Assembly: GCF_030272615.1 (NCBI RefSeq) | Contig: NC_081408.1 | Coordinates: 612,069,673 to 612,133,672 of the forward strand | Source of the DNA: Cryptomeria japonica | Taxonomy: Eukaryota; Streptophyta; Pinopsida; Cupressales; Cupressaceae | DNA length: 64,000 bases | Direction of reading: 5' to 3' | Shown here: positions 45,861-59,357 of the stretch, one piece after another | How the letters are laid out: each line of letters starts with the position of its first letter | How positions within the stretch are numbered: the stretch's first letter is position 1 | Notes under the pieces: model-generated | What the model saw: only the letters and a program-made list of their open reading frames with translations | What the model was told of the DNA's origin: nothing | Database searches by the model: none | Program-made: the position numbers and the translations under genes

Positions 45861-47210
45861 TTAGTATTCATAAGGCATTTCGTAGAACTCCTCTTTGTCA
45901 GAGCTTTCGATATCCAAAGAAGGACTTGAAGGGGCACTAGCAATAGTAATCTTAGGCACCAGGGTGTACCCCAAGCCACTATTGTACTTGTATGAGATAG
46001 GATTTATAGGTTCCTTTCTTCCTTTCTCCTCTGGTCCCAAGTTGTGTCCTTTGTAACCAATTTTTTTTACTATAGCTGATGCTTTTGGGTACATTTTTTT
46101 GGATATTTTTGCTAGATCTTCATCTTCTTCTCAATACAACCATGAAGAGACATCTGTGTCGAGGCTCTCCTCATCAAGTGGGCCCCATTGCTAGAAGGTG
46201 GTATCTTGGCATTGTATGACTAGTTTCGGGTCTTTTTTGAGCTCTTTTGGTTTGCCAAATGACTTAGGAGATAGGGGGAGGTTGCCTATTAATAAGACAT
46301 TCTCCAATTTGTATTCTCCATGGCCATTATCCAAGATCTTGATTTGTGTGTCTGGTTGGGATGAGGTGGAGGCAAAATTTGATGTGTTAGATGGAGGTGT
46401 TGGCGAGGGTTTATTTAGTGGGCAATGATATAGATGTTTCCCCTCTAAGAGTTTGCAATATTGAAAAGGTTGTGGATCACCTTTGATAGTGATCTCTCTT
46501 GCATTGAAGGGGAATTTGATGCATTGGTGATAAGTGGAGGGTACAGCTTGCAAGGAGTGAATCCATGGCTAACCAAGGAGAATGTTGTAGGGGAGATCAA
46601 GATCTAGTACTTGGCAAGGGGTTTCAATTGTGATAGGGCCCACTTGAAGAGGTAAGGTGATCATGCCCTTTGAAACTCTTTCCATGTCATCATATGCTTT
46701 TATTGTGATCCTTCCTAGTGTGTCTACCAAGTCCTCAGAAAGTCCCAATTATTTTATTAACTTGTATGTACACAGATTGAGTCCAGATCCACCATCTATC
46801 AAGATACATTTGACCTTGTGCTTCTGGATAAGGGCTTCGATGTGCAAAGGTTTATTGTGGTCTTCATCTGTAGGAGCATCATTGGAGGTGAATACAAGGT
46901 GTTTTTGGGTAGCAAGGTTTCCAATGAGAGCTTGGAATTGGGTAGCATTGATATTATCAGGAATGCGAGACTCAAGAAGGGCTTGTTCCAAAATTTATTT
47001 ATGGATAGGGGAAGTGTTGAGAAGTTCTAGAATGGAGATCTGTGTGGGGGTCTTTCCAAGTTGGTCAAGGAGGTCGTATCGGCGGGTGGAAGAGATGGGT
47101 GGGGGGTTTGGTGGGGGAGGAGCTCCTTGGACGGTGACTTTACCTAAATGCATGGTTACATTGTAGTCATTCTAGGAGTAGGAGGTGGAAGGCATGGTGC
47201 CTTGGATGAC
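45861..47210 (-). pseudogene. Tat protease region with G-patch-like motif
   Basis: Minus strand: VKCILIDGGSGLNLC (46749-46991) is the retropepsin active-site loop. LQAVPSTYHQCIKFPF and KGDPQPFQYC follow (46191-46553), then IVKKIGYKGHNLGPEEKG (45861-46094), a degenerate G-patch of the kind seen next to protease in some Tat elements. Several stops break the frame. Confidence 0.8.
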
Positions 47211-47255
47211 TATCCTAGCAGGATTAGGTCTTCTTTGGGAAGGGGGAGGATTAAC

Positions 47256-49329
47256 TCATTGGATAGTTATGACATTAGCATGATTGTGTGCAGGATCAAT
47301 GCGACCTACTAAAGAGTCAAAGTCGGTTATGTGATTAGTGTAGTCATAGTTCACTATGTTAGATAATGAGCCTTTTCCCTTATCATGTTTTGAGAAGGGT
47401 TCCTGGTACATTTTGAGTTTGTCATTATTATTACCAGGTTTTGCATTTTCTACTTCAATTTTACCCCTATCAATGAGATCTTGTATGTAGATTTTAAGCT
47501 TCATGCATTTTTGTGTGTCATATCCTTTGATACGATGATACTCAGAATATTCATTCTCATTATACCACCTAGGTTTGGGTTGATTGGGATCAAATGGGTG
47601 TCTGGTCGGAAAAACCACTGCACCTACTTGGACAAGTTTTTGAAACATCACTTTAGTAGGCTCAACAAGAGGAGTGAAGTCCCTTGGAGTCCTGTTATTG
47701 GATTAGGGTGGTCGTCCATGGACTGAGAAATTATTGTGAGGCTTTTGGGATTGATTTTTTATTGTTTTGATTGTTGAATTGATGATTAGTGGTGGTGGGT
47801 TTTGGGGGAGCAATCACAGTCTGGACCCATTTTGCATCAGTTACACCGTCATTGACTACATTTTTATTCTTGGACTAGAATTTTGGTTTATCATTATAAT
47901 AAGAGGAATAACTTTGAGTTGATCTTTGGTAGTGTTTCAAGGTTCCTTCCTCCAGCAAGACACATTTGAGGGTGAGGCCCTTATTAGTCAATTTTTGGAA
48001 GGATTTAATACATTGAGATGCCAGAGGTCTTGAAAGTTCAGGCACCAAGTTCTTTTGAAATAATTCGATTTGATGTTGTTCTGGCATGTCCCATTGGAAT
48101 TTCTTGATGAGATGTCACCATCTTTGCAAGAAGTTGGTGAAAGTCTCTCCAGACCTTTGCTTTGTGTTACACAGGTCCATCATGGAAACATCATTAGCCA
48201 TGTTGTAGGCATAGTGAGCTATAAACTTCTCTACTAAGTCTGGAAAGGAGACAATGGAACCCCATGGTAGAGATGAGAACCATGCTAGGGCATCTCCTGT
48301 GAGACTCTTAGGGAAGAGTCTTCGAAGGTATAGGTCACTATAGGAGACTTCTTGGCAAAAGATGTGAAATTCTCAGACATGGTCGCGGGGGTTTCCTTTG
48401 CCTTCATACTTGGTGAATTTAGGGATCTCAAATCTTGGAGGATAGAGTGCAACTAATATAGATGGGTCATAAGGACACGAACAAAATTCCTCAAACGAGT
48501 AAGGTTTCATCTTATTAGTCCCTTCTTTCATGTCCTTGATGATATTTTTAATATCATGAATTTCCTTAATGAGGTCTTGTTGTGGATTTTGGTAATGATG
48601 GATTGTATTTGCCCCTAGAATCAGATGAGTCAAGGAAGGTGCACCACCACTAATGTATTGATATGATTAGGAAGTAGGAATGTGAGATGTGATGACTAAT
48701 GTTGTAGGGATTTGAGTGATAGTTAGTTGCGGCCCACAAACTATTGTGATGGGATTGAGTGCGGCCCGGATAAAATTGGTGACATTGTTGACAGGAAGTG
48801 AAGTTTATGGAATAGGAATATATGGTTGAATGGAAGAAGATGGTATAGAGGCATGTTGGAGAATAGAAGAGATCATATTTGATAGTGGTACAGATGGTAA
48901 GGAGGAAGAAGGTGGGATGGAGACCATGGGGGGAGGTGTTGTGGGTGGCATTGATTGAGTTTGGATGATTGGCGGGGTTGTAATAGATTGAGTTTGAATA
49001 ACAAGTGTAGAATTTTGTGTGGGAGTGAGGTCTCCTTGTGGTTGTTGGCCAAGAGTGGATTTATCAAAATCAGGTGGAAGTTGAGCTCTATTTTCAAGGA
49101 GGGTCTTTAAAAGTGCAGTAGGATTGTGCAAGATAAATTTTTCAATCATCTCTTAGTTATAAGAGTCTGCTTGGAAAGTTTGCACTTCCAAAGAGAGTTC
49201 ATCTTGGTTAACTATATTAGGATTTTGGGTTTGATCTTGATTGCTAGGTTGCACACTTTGTGTAGGATCTTGTGTAGGATCTTCATATAGGACACTAATG
49301 TCTAGCATACCATATTGTTGTTCAACCAT
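47256..49329 (-). pseudogene. Tat gag
   Basis: Starts at ATG 49329 (MVEQQYGMLDIS…), with a stop at 49151. A long Pro/Ser/Gln linker follows (49149-48805), then the core capsid domain, read over 48400-48040: LFPKSLTGDALAWFSSLP, SMMDLCNTKQRSGETF and FLQRW. A nucleocapsid-like segment, EYHRIKGYDTQKCMKLK, lies at 47256-47651. Pieces lie in different frames with several stops. Its role was to form the particle and bind RNA. Confidence 0.87.
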
Positions 49330-51907
49330 CTTTTTCTTTTGAGATCAAGTTGTGACCATACAAGAATAAGCTTAGAAAAGCTTGGAGGAAGAAATTTTTG
49401 ATGAGAGGACCTAGCAAGACTTTTGGATTCTTTGGATTTTGTCTTTAATGACAAGGGATTTTTTGATTGGTGGGGTCCTTGGATAAGAACCCAGATTTGA
49501 TTAGGATTGACACCTTAGTCCTTGGATGATGATCTTAGGTGGTAGATGAAACCACAAGCAAGGTAATGACCAAGTTGGGTAGAATTTAGACCTTGGAATG
49601 ATGATTAAGAAGCCTCTTTTCCACCAAGGGTTCAATAATGACCCTAAGAAAAGAAAAGGCATAAGTTGAGAGTCTTGATTGACTCAAAGGATGAGGCAAA
49701 AGGTGCTTGGAGAGGATTCTTCTTCAAGAAAAAAATCCAAGTGATTAATGATGAGGTCTAAATGGAACTTCACAAGGCATGCACCCTTAATGTGAGGTTA
49801 AATTGGATTAAAGGATGAGTGGATTTGGTTTGAGAATTGACTTGATAATGGGATTTGGATTTTGAGAATCAACTTGATAATGGAGGGTGATTGATTGATG
49901 TGCTAAGTCTTTAGGAAATTGAGGATGATTGATTAAGGAGGGATGATAGTGACGATTAGAAGAAATTTGGTGACTAGGTTATTCTTGGCATGAACATGAC
50001 TCAATAGATGATTGGTTCGGATGGCAAGTTATATGAAGGGACATGACCACCCTGATTTTGATGATAGTTGGTGTTAAAAGACAAATCTGAACCTTGATGG
50101 AGGGCACAGACTCTTAGTTCATCACTAGCATCAAACTCATTTCTATGACCATGGACGTAATCCTGGTAATGATGCAAGAATGTCTTATGTTTAAGCAAGA
50201 GTTTACCAAAATTTCTGACACCTAATGAGTTGTGCTTGTCTGAGCTTCTTCTTCTTGATAGGTCGGTTAATTAACTTCTTAGGATGTTTATACATGAGAT
50301 GGACGAAGTTTTGATGCAATTTGGACTTTGTGTGGATAATGACTTGGATGCTTGTTTGCTTTTGGACAAATGTTTTTGCAAAGTGTTTGAGGATAATGAC
50401 GTGTTTTTAGTCTACTCTTGGCAAGAAAGTATCAAGAAAAGAAAACACAATGATCAAATGCATTTTATCTCAAAGACACTCATGCTCATGTACAACATTC
50501 ATAAGGTTGGCTAGGATATTAGTCATTGGATCCCAATTGGTTTCCTAGGTACGCTTACCTAGAGCAGACACTTAGATGCTTGACCCCACTGGCTCCCATC
50601 CACGTCACTCACTTCTCCAAGGCAGCCAAGCATCAATTCCCATGAAAACTCCTCATGGCAAACTTTGTGTCTCTATTAAGGGCCGTAAAAATATGGGCAG
50701 CTCCGGAGGTTCGACCTCCTGCACCAATGACTAGAAGGTTTTTGGCCACTATGCACAAGGTGTTTAATATGTCTTCCCATTAGGAGCTACCCTTCAGAGT
50801 TGTGCAAGCACAATTGAGGCCTATAGCCCAATTAAGCACCAAGAACTTAGTAGTCACGCAAGCGTGATTGAGATCTTTAGGATCCTACCAGGCACCCAAT
50901 GTGAGAGTGAACTCTCATATAACCCCAACCATTGACCCTTTCATCATCAATGGCCTATTTATTATAGTGAGTTGGGAACCCAAGGTCCGGGTGTACTCAC
51001 TTGGGTCATTCCCCTCTTACCTTCTCAAAGAGAAAGTTGGGAGGGTAGGCTCACTAAAGGCAAGCATGCAACAAATGTGAAAAACTTGGAGGGTTTGGAT
51101 TTCTGATCGTCTAGCTAGATGAGAGCATACTCTCCTACCTTTACAGTTTTCACAAAACACAGAAGACAATGGTTCATTTATCCTTTAATTAAATCTAGGT
51201 GCCTAGTTTTAAAAAAAAGAGACACAATATTTGGTTGGAACTCCTAGGCAACCTGCAAAATAGTTTAGATTAGTATTTTTTTCTATTTTTTCTAGGTCTT
51301 GGATGATCAAGAGAAGTTGAAACACTAAAAAAAAGAGATCAGTACTAAAAAAAAGAGGTCAGTACTCATTGGCCTGCACATACAGCGCATGCGCTGAAGT
51401 GCAATCAGCCACGCTGAAGCACCTGCACAGGCACCAAAATGCTTACGTACGTGCTGCAGATAACAAAAATAAAAAAAAATAATAAGAATTTAACACAAAC
51501 CAAATTGGGATTTTAAACCTTTCTGCCGCGCTGGTCTAGGTTGGTCGCACCGAAACGCCTATGCCGCCCGTGCTGAAATCCTGAAAACAAAGACAAAAGT
51601 TAGCGGTTTAAATTTTGAAATTCAAATTTTAGAAGACATATTTTTGCTGAGGGCGGGAGTTTTTGAAAATAGTCACGCTGGTTAGTATTTGCTCACGCTG
51701 AAATGCGTCCACCCATGCTGATGTGCTTGCGCATGCATCAAACAGACAAACAAAGAGTAATTTTTTTAAAATTAAAACAAAGCGGGAAAATTTTTAAATT
51801 TTTTTTAAACGGTCGCGTTGATGTGTTTGCACTCGCGCTGATGCACGTGCACATGTGCCGGAGGAGTATCTCTATCGCGTTGAAACTAAATCATTCACGC
51901 TAATATG
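49330..51907 (-). other. Tat 5' leader
   Basis: About 2.6 kb between the 5' LTR and gag, with no recognised gene. A plus-strand open frame at 50284-50514 (76 residues) matches nothing I know. The first 550 bp next to the LTR (51370-51905) repeat a degenerate CACGCTGAARTGC word in GC-richer DNA. I could not identify a standard primer-binding site next to the LTR. Confidence 0.55.
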
Positions 51908-53276
51908 TAGTCTCTCGTGCTATTCCGATACCTGTGACAAATTCACAAAAACTCAAAAAACATTAGCTTTTAGGGACGTGGGTCCCACTAGGCATGCCAG
52001 AATGAAGAGGGGAAAAGAATGGAAGGTGGATTTGGATTGTTAATATGCAAATCAAAACATAAAAACATATAAAACCATAAAGCATAAATCAAATCACATA
52101 AGAACATGAAGACAAATGCTTATACCTTACAACCTTTACCTTCTTCCTCGGATGGAGCTTGGATGAAGTTTAAGTGCGCCCAAATGTCTCCAATGTGATG
52201 TCGATTTGCTTCTAGATTGCTTGATGAGGTTGGCTCTCCAACATTGTGCACAAATCGATAAAATGGATTTGAGGGATGAGATGGATAATATGACTATGGA
52301 TGAAGGATCATTTTGGCATAGTGAGGATGCAAATATGATTTTCTAGGCACAAACTAACAACATGAAATTGCTAAAATTGGAGATGATATGTGAGTGGATG
52401 GAGTCCTCAATTTATAGGGAGAGAAGAGGAAAAATGAAGGGCTAGGATTGACCCAAGATGGAGGGTCAGGATTTCTTGTGAGCTCACACAAGAACCAAGA
52501 GGAGGTGTGGAGACCAAGATATATGCCTCAAAGGCATTTCTTGTCTCCACACTCCTCAAGGTACATTGGGAAGACTTCCCAATGTGCCTTGAGAAGAGAA
52601 AGGGATGGGACATTTCTTGAGTGATGGAGAGGAAGAATTAGAAATTCTTCAAAAAGGGATGATCATGGGGATTGGAGGAATAAGAAGGAATTAAAAATTC
52701 CTTGGAAGATGAGATGCCTAGAGGAATGTGAGATTTTTAAAATCTCACATTCACCTAGGAAAAGGGCATTTAAGGAGAGTGGTTGGATGGAAGGGACAAG
52801 AAGTTGACTTTGTGGCTAATCATGATGATTAGCCACTAGAAACTCATTAGGAGGGGGATTATAGGAAATGTTAGGTGGGATTAGGATAGATAAGATTTGT
52901 AGGAGGATTTGACTAGGAGAGAGAATGAGTGGAGGGAATTAAAAATTAGAAGAATAATACTAAGTGAGCTTAGGGTGTTTCTAGAAGAATTTATTAGGTT
53001 AATGATGGATTAGGAAAAGATGATTTGTAAGAATCACTTAGGTTAACTAATTAATTGAAATTAATTAGTTAAGAGTAAGATTTTGAGAAGATTTAATATT
53101 GAAGATTTTTAGAAGAATAAAAGGGTGTTGATTTATTAAATAAATCAACCACAGAATATAGTGACAATAATAATTATAATTAATTAATATTGAGGAGAAT
53201 TAAAATTGGCATAATTAATAAATTAATTATGTCAAGAATTAAAAATAATTAAAATAATTATTTTTAGATGTCTACA
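51908..53276 (-). repeat. 5' LTR of the Tat element
   Basis: Minus strand starts TGTAGACATCTAAAAAT. It pairs with 17700-19065; sampled 60-base stretches differ at 2-4 sites. Its inner end reads GAGACTA where the other copy has GAGACA. Confidence 0.92.
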
Positions 53277-53530
53277 GTAATTGCACACAAGAGGGCTTCT
53301 CTAGCTCCGCAATCATTTTCAATATTCTTGTCCAAGTTTGTAGGAGCAGGATCGCTGGATGTCAGATCATAAGGTGTGTATCCTTTCTTAGTGATCTCCC
53401 AAATATCCTTGTGAAGACATCTAAAATGAGTCTCCATTCAAATTTTTCATATCCCATAACTTGTTCCATCAAGCTTAGGGATTTCTTTTCTGAAAATAGT
53501 TGTCAGTGGATTTGAAGTGTTAGTTGCCAT
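53277..53530 (-). pseudogene. copia C3 gag, N-terminal part
   Basis: ATG at 53530, ~45 bp after the PBS: MATNTSNPLTTIFRKEI, PKLDGTSYGI then stops where Trp (TGG) and Arg are usual, KDIWEITKKGYTPY, and EALLCAIT at the break. The next C3 sequence, at 17690, is already QCYIADEEG beyond the zinc knuckle. The central capsid and zinc knuckle (roughly 700 bp, going by typical gag length) are missing across the Tat insertion. Confidence 0.88.
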
Positions 53531-53574
53531 ATGATCGACCTCAAGCAGTTAAGCTTCTACAAAAGAGGACCAAA

Positions 53575-53586
53575 GCTTTGATACCA
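53575..53586 (-). other. primer-binding site of C3 (initiator tRNA-Met)
   Basis: Minus strand TGGTATCAAAGC, two bases inside the LTR end. Same site and spacing as in C2. Confidence 0.9.
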
Positions 53587-53588
53587 AT

Positions 53589-54841
53589 TGTTAGGATAAT
53601 CAGTGAACAACTGAGAGGGGGGGGGTGAATCAGTTGTTAACAAATTATAGCATTTAATCCACTTGATAACCTTTAAACAGATTAAGTCCCGACAAAGCAA
53701 AAATAGATACCGGTAAACAATACAACTTAACAATTAAACATATAATAAATGAAAATCAAACATACCACATAACACCATTATTTGTAAGTGAAAAACCTGA
53801 AAAGGGAAAAACCACAGCGGGAAGCCTACCCACAGTCAGATGATACTTCTGTAGAAAGTATGTGATACAATGAGGGGCCTACACATGCAGGAAGGCACAC
53901 CGCCTAGAGCGTACTACTCATTACAAAAGAGTCTCACTCACTACAGAGAGGTTAAAACCACCTCAAGATAAATGTAAAGGAATCCAGAGTAATGAAATGC
54001 CAGAGATAGCATCTACCATGCCTAATTATAGTCCTAGGTAAGCTCAATACTAGAGGCCTTTGACCTCTTCCTTAATCCCAATTCGATCACCTATGATCAA
54101 CCAAATCTCCTTCACATATGATATGGCATTTCAAGACCACAAATATCCTTTTTTTCATCCTATGATCTACAATGAGATCTTACGTCATTTCATACCAACC
54201 CTAAGACCTAAACCAATTAGGTTGGCCACTTAAAAGATATTACTATAAGATCATTACATAAATTCATATTACAATGATATGTCATGTTGGCTTAAGACCA
54301 AAAAAACAATAACCAATCCATATAACATCCCGAAACATCTCGGTAACATGTAGAGAACACGTTATCATGATATCGGTACATAACCTAGATAGGCACCAGA
54401 CCTATCCTGGGTCCACCATGCCAAATCAATATCTTGAAGTAGTTGAAGAATGATCAAAGAACATCTTCGCCATCTTGAAATCCATCTAGAAGCTGCACCA
54501 ACACCATTTATGCATCCTATCAAGATTCCTCAGTAAAAGCTCTGTAGGTAAAACCTTAAACCATTGTTGATAAGGGTTTACAAGAGTGTATGATAGCATC
54601 TGATTACCAAGTCAATACCAACTAACCAAAACATGCCCAAGGAACATGTAACACATGAAAACATACTCCATTGATCCAAACATGCCGAAAGTGTCCAACA
54701 GATAGCCTCTTCTACTGGTAACACTAGATCTTCTACCAGTAACCAAAACCTATATGTCAGTAACCAACCATAATAGCTAGTGTTGACATCAATGACAAAA
54801 CATCAATGTAACACATAATCAATTTATCCATAATTCCAACA
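53589..54841 (-). repeat. 5' LTR of C3, complete
   Basis: 1253 bp, TGTTAGGATA … TTCCAACA. Contains the G-rich run GAGGGGGGGGG followed by TGAATCAGTTG, shared with the LTR insertions at 57746 and 60529. Confidence 0.93.
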
Positions 54842-57745
54842 GTCCTAAGGGGTCATATGTGGTGCTATGCAGTCATGCATGTGTTCTAACTAATGTGTGA
54901 CCCCTTAGGACCACATATGACCCCTTATAGTATCCTAGTGTGTATAATGTACCCCTTAGGACCCAATTTGACTCCATAGGACCCAATATTGTCCTAAGGG
55001 GTCATATGTGGTGCTAAGGGGTCATGCATGTGTTCTAACAAATGTGTGATCCCTTAGGACCACATACGACCCCTTATAGAATCCTAGTGTGTATAATGTA
55101 GCCCTTAGGACCCAATTTGACCCCATAGGACCTAATAGTGTCGTAAGGGGTCATGTGTGGCCCTAAGGGATCATGCATGTGTTCTAACACATGTGTGACC
55201 CCTTACAATGACATATGACCTCTTATAGCATCCTAGTGTGTATAATGTACCCCTTAGGACCCAATTTGATCCCATAGGAACCAATATTGTCCTAAGGGGT
55301 AATGTGTGGTCTTAAGGGATCACACATGTGTTGACCCCTTAGGACCACATATGTCCCCTTATAGCATCCTTGTGTGTATAATGTATCCCTTAAGACCCAA
55401 TTTGACCACATAGGACCCAATAGTGTCCTAAGGGGTCATATGTAGTCCTAAGGGGTCACACATGTGTTCTAACACATGCATGACCTCTTAGGACCATATA
55501 TGACACCTTATAGCATTCTAATGGGTAAAATCTACCCTTTAGGACCCAATAATGTCCTAAGGGGTCATATGTGATCCTAACGGGTCATGCATGTGTTCTA
55601 ACACATGCATGAACCCTTAGGACCACATATGACCCCTTATAGTATCCTAGTGTGTATAATGTACCCCTTAGGACCCAATTTGACCCCATAGGACCCAATA
55701 GTGTGCATAATGTACACACTAGGATGGTGTAAGGGGTCATAGGTGCTCCTAAGGGGGCACACATGTGTTAGAACACATGCGTGACCCCTTAGGACCACCT
55801 ATGACCCCTTATAGCATCCTAGTGTGTATAATGTACCCCTTAGGACCCAATTTCACCCCATATGACCCAATAGTGTCCTAAGGGGTCATATGTGGTCCTA
55901 AGCGGTCACACATGTGTTAAAACACTTGTGAACCCTTAGGATCATATATGACCCCTTATAGCATCCTAGTGTGTATAATGTACCCTTTAGGACCCAATAG
56001 TGTCCTAAGGGGTCATAGGTGGTGCTAATGGGTCACACATGTGTTCTAACAAATGTGTGACCCCTTAGGACCACATACGACCCCTTATAGCATCCTAGTG
56101 TGTATAATGTACCCCTTTGGACTCAATAGTGTCCTAAGGGGTCATGTGTGGTCCTAAGGGGTCGCACATGTGTTCTAACACATGCGTGACCCCTTAGGAC
56201 CACACATGACCCCTTATAGCATCCTAGTGTTTATAATGTACCCCTTAAGATCCAATTTGACCCCATAGTACCCAGTAGTGTTCTAAGGGGTCATGTGTGG
56301 TTCTAAGGGGTCACGCATATGTTCTAACACATGCGTGACCCCTTAGGACCACGTGTGACCCCTTATAGCATCCTAGTATGTATAATGTAGCCCTTAAGAC
56401 CCAATTATACCCCATAGTACCTAGTAGTGTCCTAAGGGGTCATGTGTTGTCCTAAGGGGTCACGCATGTGTTCTAACACATGCATGACCCCTTAGGACCA
56501 CGTACAACCCCTTATAGCATCCTAGTGTGTATAATGTACCCCTTAAGACCCAATTTGACCCCATAGGACCACATACAACCCCTTATAGAATCCTAGGGTG
56601 TATAATGTACCCCTTAAGACCCAATTTGACCCCATAGGACCTAGTAGTTTCCTAAGGAGTCATATGTGGTCCTAAGGGGTCATGCATGTGTTCTAACACA
56701 TGCGCAACCCCTTAGGACCACCTATGACCCCTTATAGCATCCTAGAGTGTATATTGTACCCCTTAGGACCCAATTTGACCCCTTAGGACCCAATAGTGTC
56801 ATAAGGGGTCATATGTGGTCCTAAGGGGTCGTGACCCCTTAGGACCACATATGACCCCTTATAGCATCCTAGTTTGTATAATATACCCTTTAAGATCCAA
56901 TTCTACCTTGTGACCCCTTAGGACCACATATGACCCCTTATAGCATCCCGGTGTATATAATATACCCTTTAAGACCCAATTCTAGCCCATAGGACCCAAT
57001 TTGACCCCATAGGACCAAATAGTGTCGTAAGGGGTCATATGTGGTTGTAACACATGTGTGATGCCTTAGGATGACATATCACCCCTTATAGCATCTTAGT
57101 GTGTATAATGTACCCCTTAGGACCCAATTTGACCCCATAGGACCCAATAGTATGCATAATATACACACTAGGATTCTATAAGGGGTCATATGTGGTCCTA
57201 AGGGGTCATGCATGTGTTCTAACACATGCGTGATCCCTTAGCACCACATATGACCCCTGATAGAATCCTAGTGTGTATAATGTACCCCTTAGGACCCAAT
57301 TTCACCCCATAGGACCTAATAGTGTCCTAAGAAGTCATATGTATTCCTAAGGGGTCACATGTGTGACCCCTTAGGACTAGATATGACCCGTTATAGCATC
57401 CTAGTGTGTATAATGTACCCCTTAGGACCCAATTTGACCTCATACGACCCAATAGTGTCCTAAGGGGTCAAGAATGTGTTCTAAAAGATGTGTGACCCCT
57501 TAGGTCAACATATGACCCTTTATAGAATCCTAGTGTTTATAATGTACCCCTTACGACCCAATTTGAGCCCATAGGACCCATAAGGGGTCATATGTGATCC
57601 TAAGGGGTCACGCATGTGTTTTGATAGCTGTGTGACCTCTTAGGATCACCTATGACCCCTTATAGAATCCTAGTATGTATAATGTACCCCTTAGGACCCA
57701 ATTTGACCCCATAGGACCAAATAATGTCTTAAGGGGTGGTATGTG
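54842..57745. repeat. satellite array, right block
   Basis: About 20 monomers, with GTGTATAATG at 54940, 55089, 55238 and 55374: a 149-bp unit where complete, 136 when the spacer of the dyad is shortened. Same family as 12150-14060; the two were one array before C3 inserted. Confidence 0.92.
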
Positions 57746-58941
57746 TGCTAGAGAGTTCAAATAACCAAAAGAGAATTGAGAGGGGGGGTGAGTCAGTTGT
57801 TAGAAATTATCGGAACCATTAGCAATTTAAAATTTACTATCGAAACTCAAATCATTAATATCGGAATAACAGATAAACCAATTAAGCATAAACAATAATC
57901 ATAGAATAAATACCATCCACATGACACCAAGATTTGTACGTGAAAAACCCGATAAAGGGAAAAACCACATTGGGAAGCCTACCCACAGTCAGTTAATACT
58001 TCTACAGTAAGTATGTGAATTACAATGAAGGGGTCTACATTTATAGAAAGGCCAACAGCCTAGAGCACACTTCTCATCACAAAAGGAGCCTCACTGACTA
58101 CATAGAAATATAGACTACAATCTAGAGAAGTTTTGAACTACAAAAGATAGCATCTCCTATGCCTGAGTATAGTTCCGATTAAGCTCAATACTAGAGGACT
58201 AAATCCTCTTACATAAACCCAATTCGATCTCCAATGATTGACCAACTCCTCTGCCTGAATGATATTACATTATTCACACATTACATTCCTTGACCATGAC
58301 CTCTAACAATAACCATGATGATCTATAATGAGATCTTACATCTATATATACAAACCCTTGACCATAAACAATCAAGTTGGCCACCAAACAATAAACTAAT
58401 TATATAATTACAAATCATGTCAGCCTTAGACCAAATAAATAATATCAATACATAAGACATCTCAGAAATAGATCAATAGGTCATATCCACATGTTACATT
58501 AAAGCTGGTCCATAACCTAGATCAACTGGGATGCAGTATAGGTCCCCATGCTTTAGCAATGATCTCCATCAGCCAAGTCTCGAACATGATCACCAACATC
58601 ATCCAGAAACTTCACCAGAAGCTGCACCAACACCACTTATGCAATTTATCAAAGATCTCCACCAAAAGCTCTGCTGGTGAAACCCTCGCCTGAACCAGAA
58701 ACCAATATTCTAAGTAAGAAGGAAACCAACTGACCAAATATGATCATGAGTATCATGAACAAGCCAATTCAATCACCAAACTATACTAGAGCCTACTGGA
58801 TCATGTCAGATCCAAGTTAACCACAAACCACTCAACCTACCGGGACCAGAAGGGTGTCGGTAAAGTATCCAAATAGCTAGTGTTGGCATCAATGACAAAA
58901 CATCAATGCAACACATAATCAATTCCACCAAATGGCCAACA
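57746..58941 (-). mobile_element. solo copia LTR
   Basis: TGCTAGAGAG … TGGCCAACA, 1196 bp, flanked by perfect ATGTG at 57741-57745 and 58942-58946. It resembles the C3 LTR (G-run with TGAGTCAGTTG, GTACGTGAAAAACC, CACATAATCAATT) but is clearly diverged. A single LTR with intact target duplication is the product of LTR-LTR recombination. Orientation is taken from the C3 LTR. Confidence 0.9.
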
Positions 58942-58972
58942 ATGTGGTCCTAAGGGGTCACACATGCTGAAA
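58942..58972. repeat. last satellite remnant
   Basis: ATGTGGTCCTAAGGGGTCAC, the continuation of the monomer cut by the solo LTR. The array ends here. Confidence 0.8.
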
Positions 58973-59357
58973 TATTCCTTTTTGTGATTTTAAATATCTA
59001 TTTTTATGAACTTTAATATGTTTAAAATATTAAAATTACATGTATATGTATTTAAATTTCTTTTTATATCTTTATATTTTCATATTAACTTAAAATGATG
59101 AAAAATGTATGTTTATGAGTAAATTTCTTTTTATGTCTATCTATATGTTTAAAATGATGAAAATGTATGTAAAAATAAGACATGTATATTTTTTGAAAAA
59201 TTGCATTTTATTTTGTTTACAATTTTTAGATTAAAAATTTAAATTATGTTTAATTGTTGTTTATATTTTTAAGTATAATTTATTTTAATATAAATTGCAA
59301 TACATATGTACATACATGCACATGCAGATATATCTATACATTTCCTATATTATCATC
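58973..59357. other. AT-rich spacer
   Basis: Repeats TTTTTATRTCTWTATAT-like and AAAATGATGAAAAATGTATG words. It could be upstream sequence of the next gene. No motif is certain. Confidence 0.4.

Larger units (their letters stand above)
17700..53276 (-). mobile_element. Tat-clade Ty3/gypsy retrotransposon (minus strand) with two DNA transposons inside
   Basis: Two LTRs of ~1.37 kb (17700-19065, 51908-53276) begin TGTAGACAYC on the minus strand and are ~95% alike in the stretches I compared. Internal order on minus: long leader, gag, protease/G-patch, RT-RNase H, a second archaeal-type RNase H, integrase, long spacer. The dual RNase H and long spacer with an extra ORF are Tat-clade traits. It sits in the gag of C3. 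I find no target duplication; the gag middle of C3 is missing at the insertion. Confidence 0.9.
14061..54841 (-). mobile_element. Ty1/copia retrotransposon C3 (minus strand), hosting all nested elements
   Basis: Starts TGTTATGATA and ends TTCCAACA. The flanking satellite repeats GTCCT at 14056-14060 and 54842-54846, a perfect 5-bp target duplication. Genes read on the minus strand: gag start at 53530, then (after the Tat insertion) protease, integrase, RT and RNase H from ~17690 down to 14483. Much of gag is missing, and the left LTR is truncated. Confidence 0.93.

Noticed and set aside
47481-47726. Plus-strand ORFs opposite Tat gag, protease and RT
   Set aside because: They are mirror frames of well-recognised minus-strand domains with no motifs of their own.
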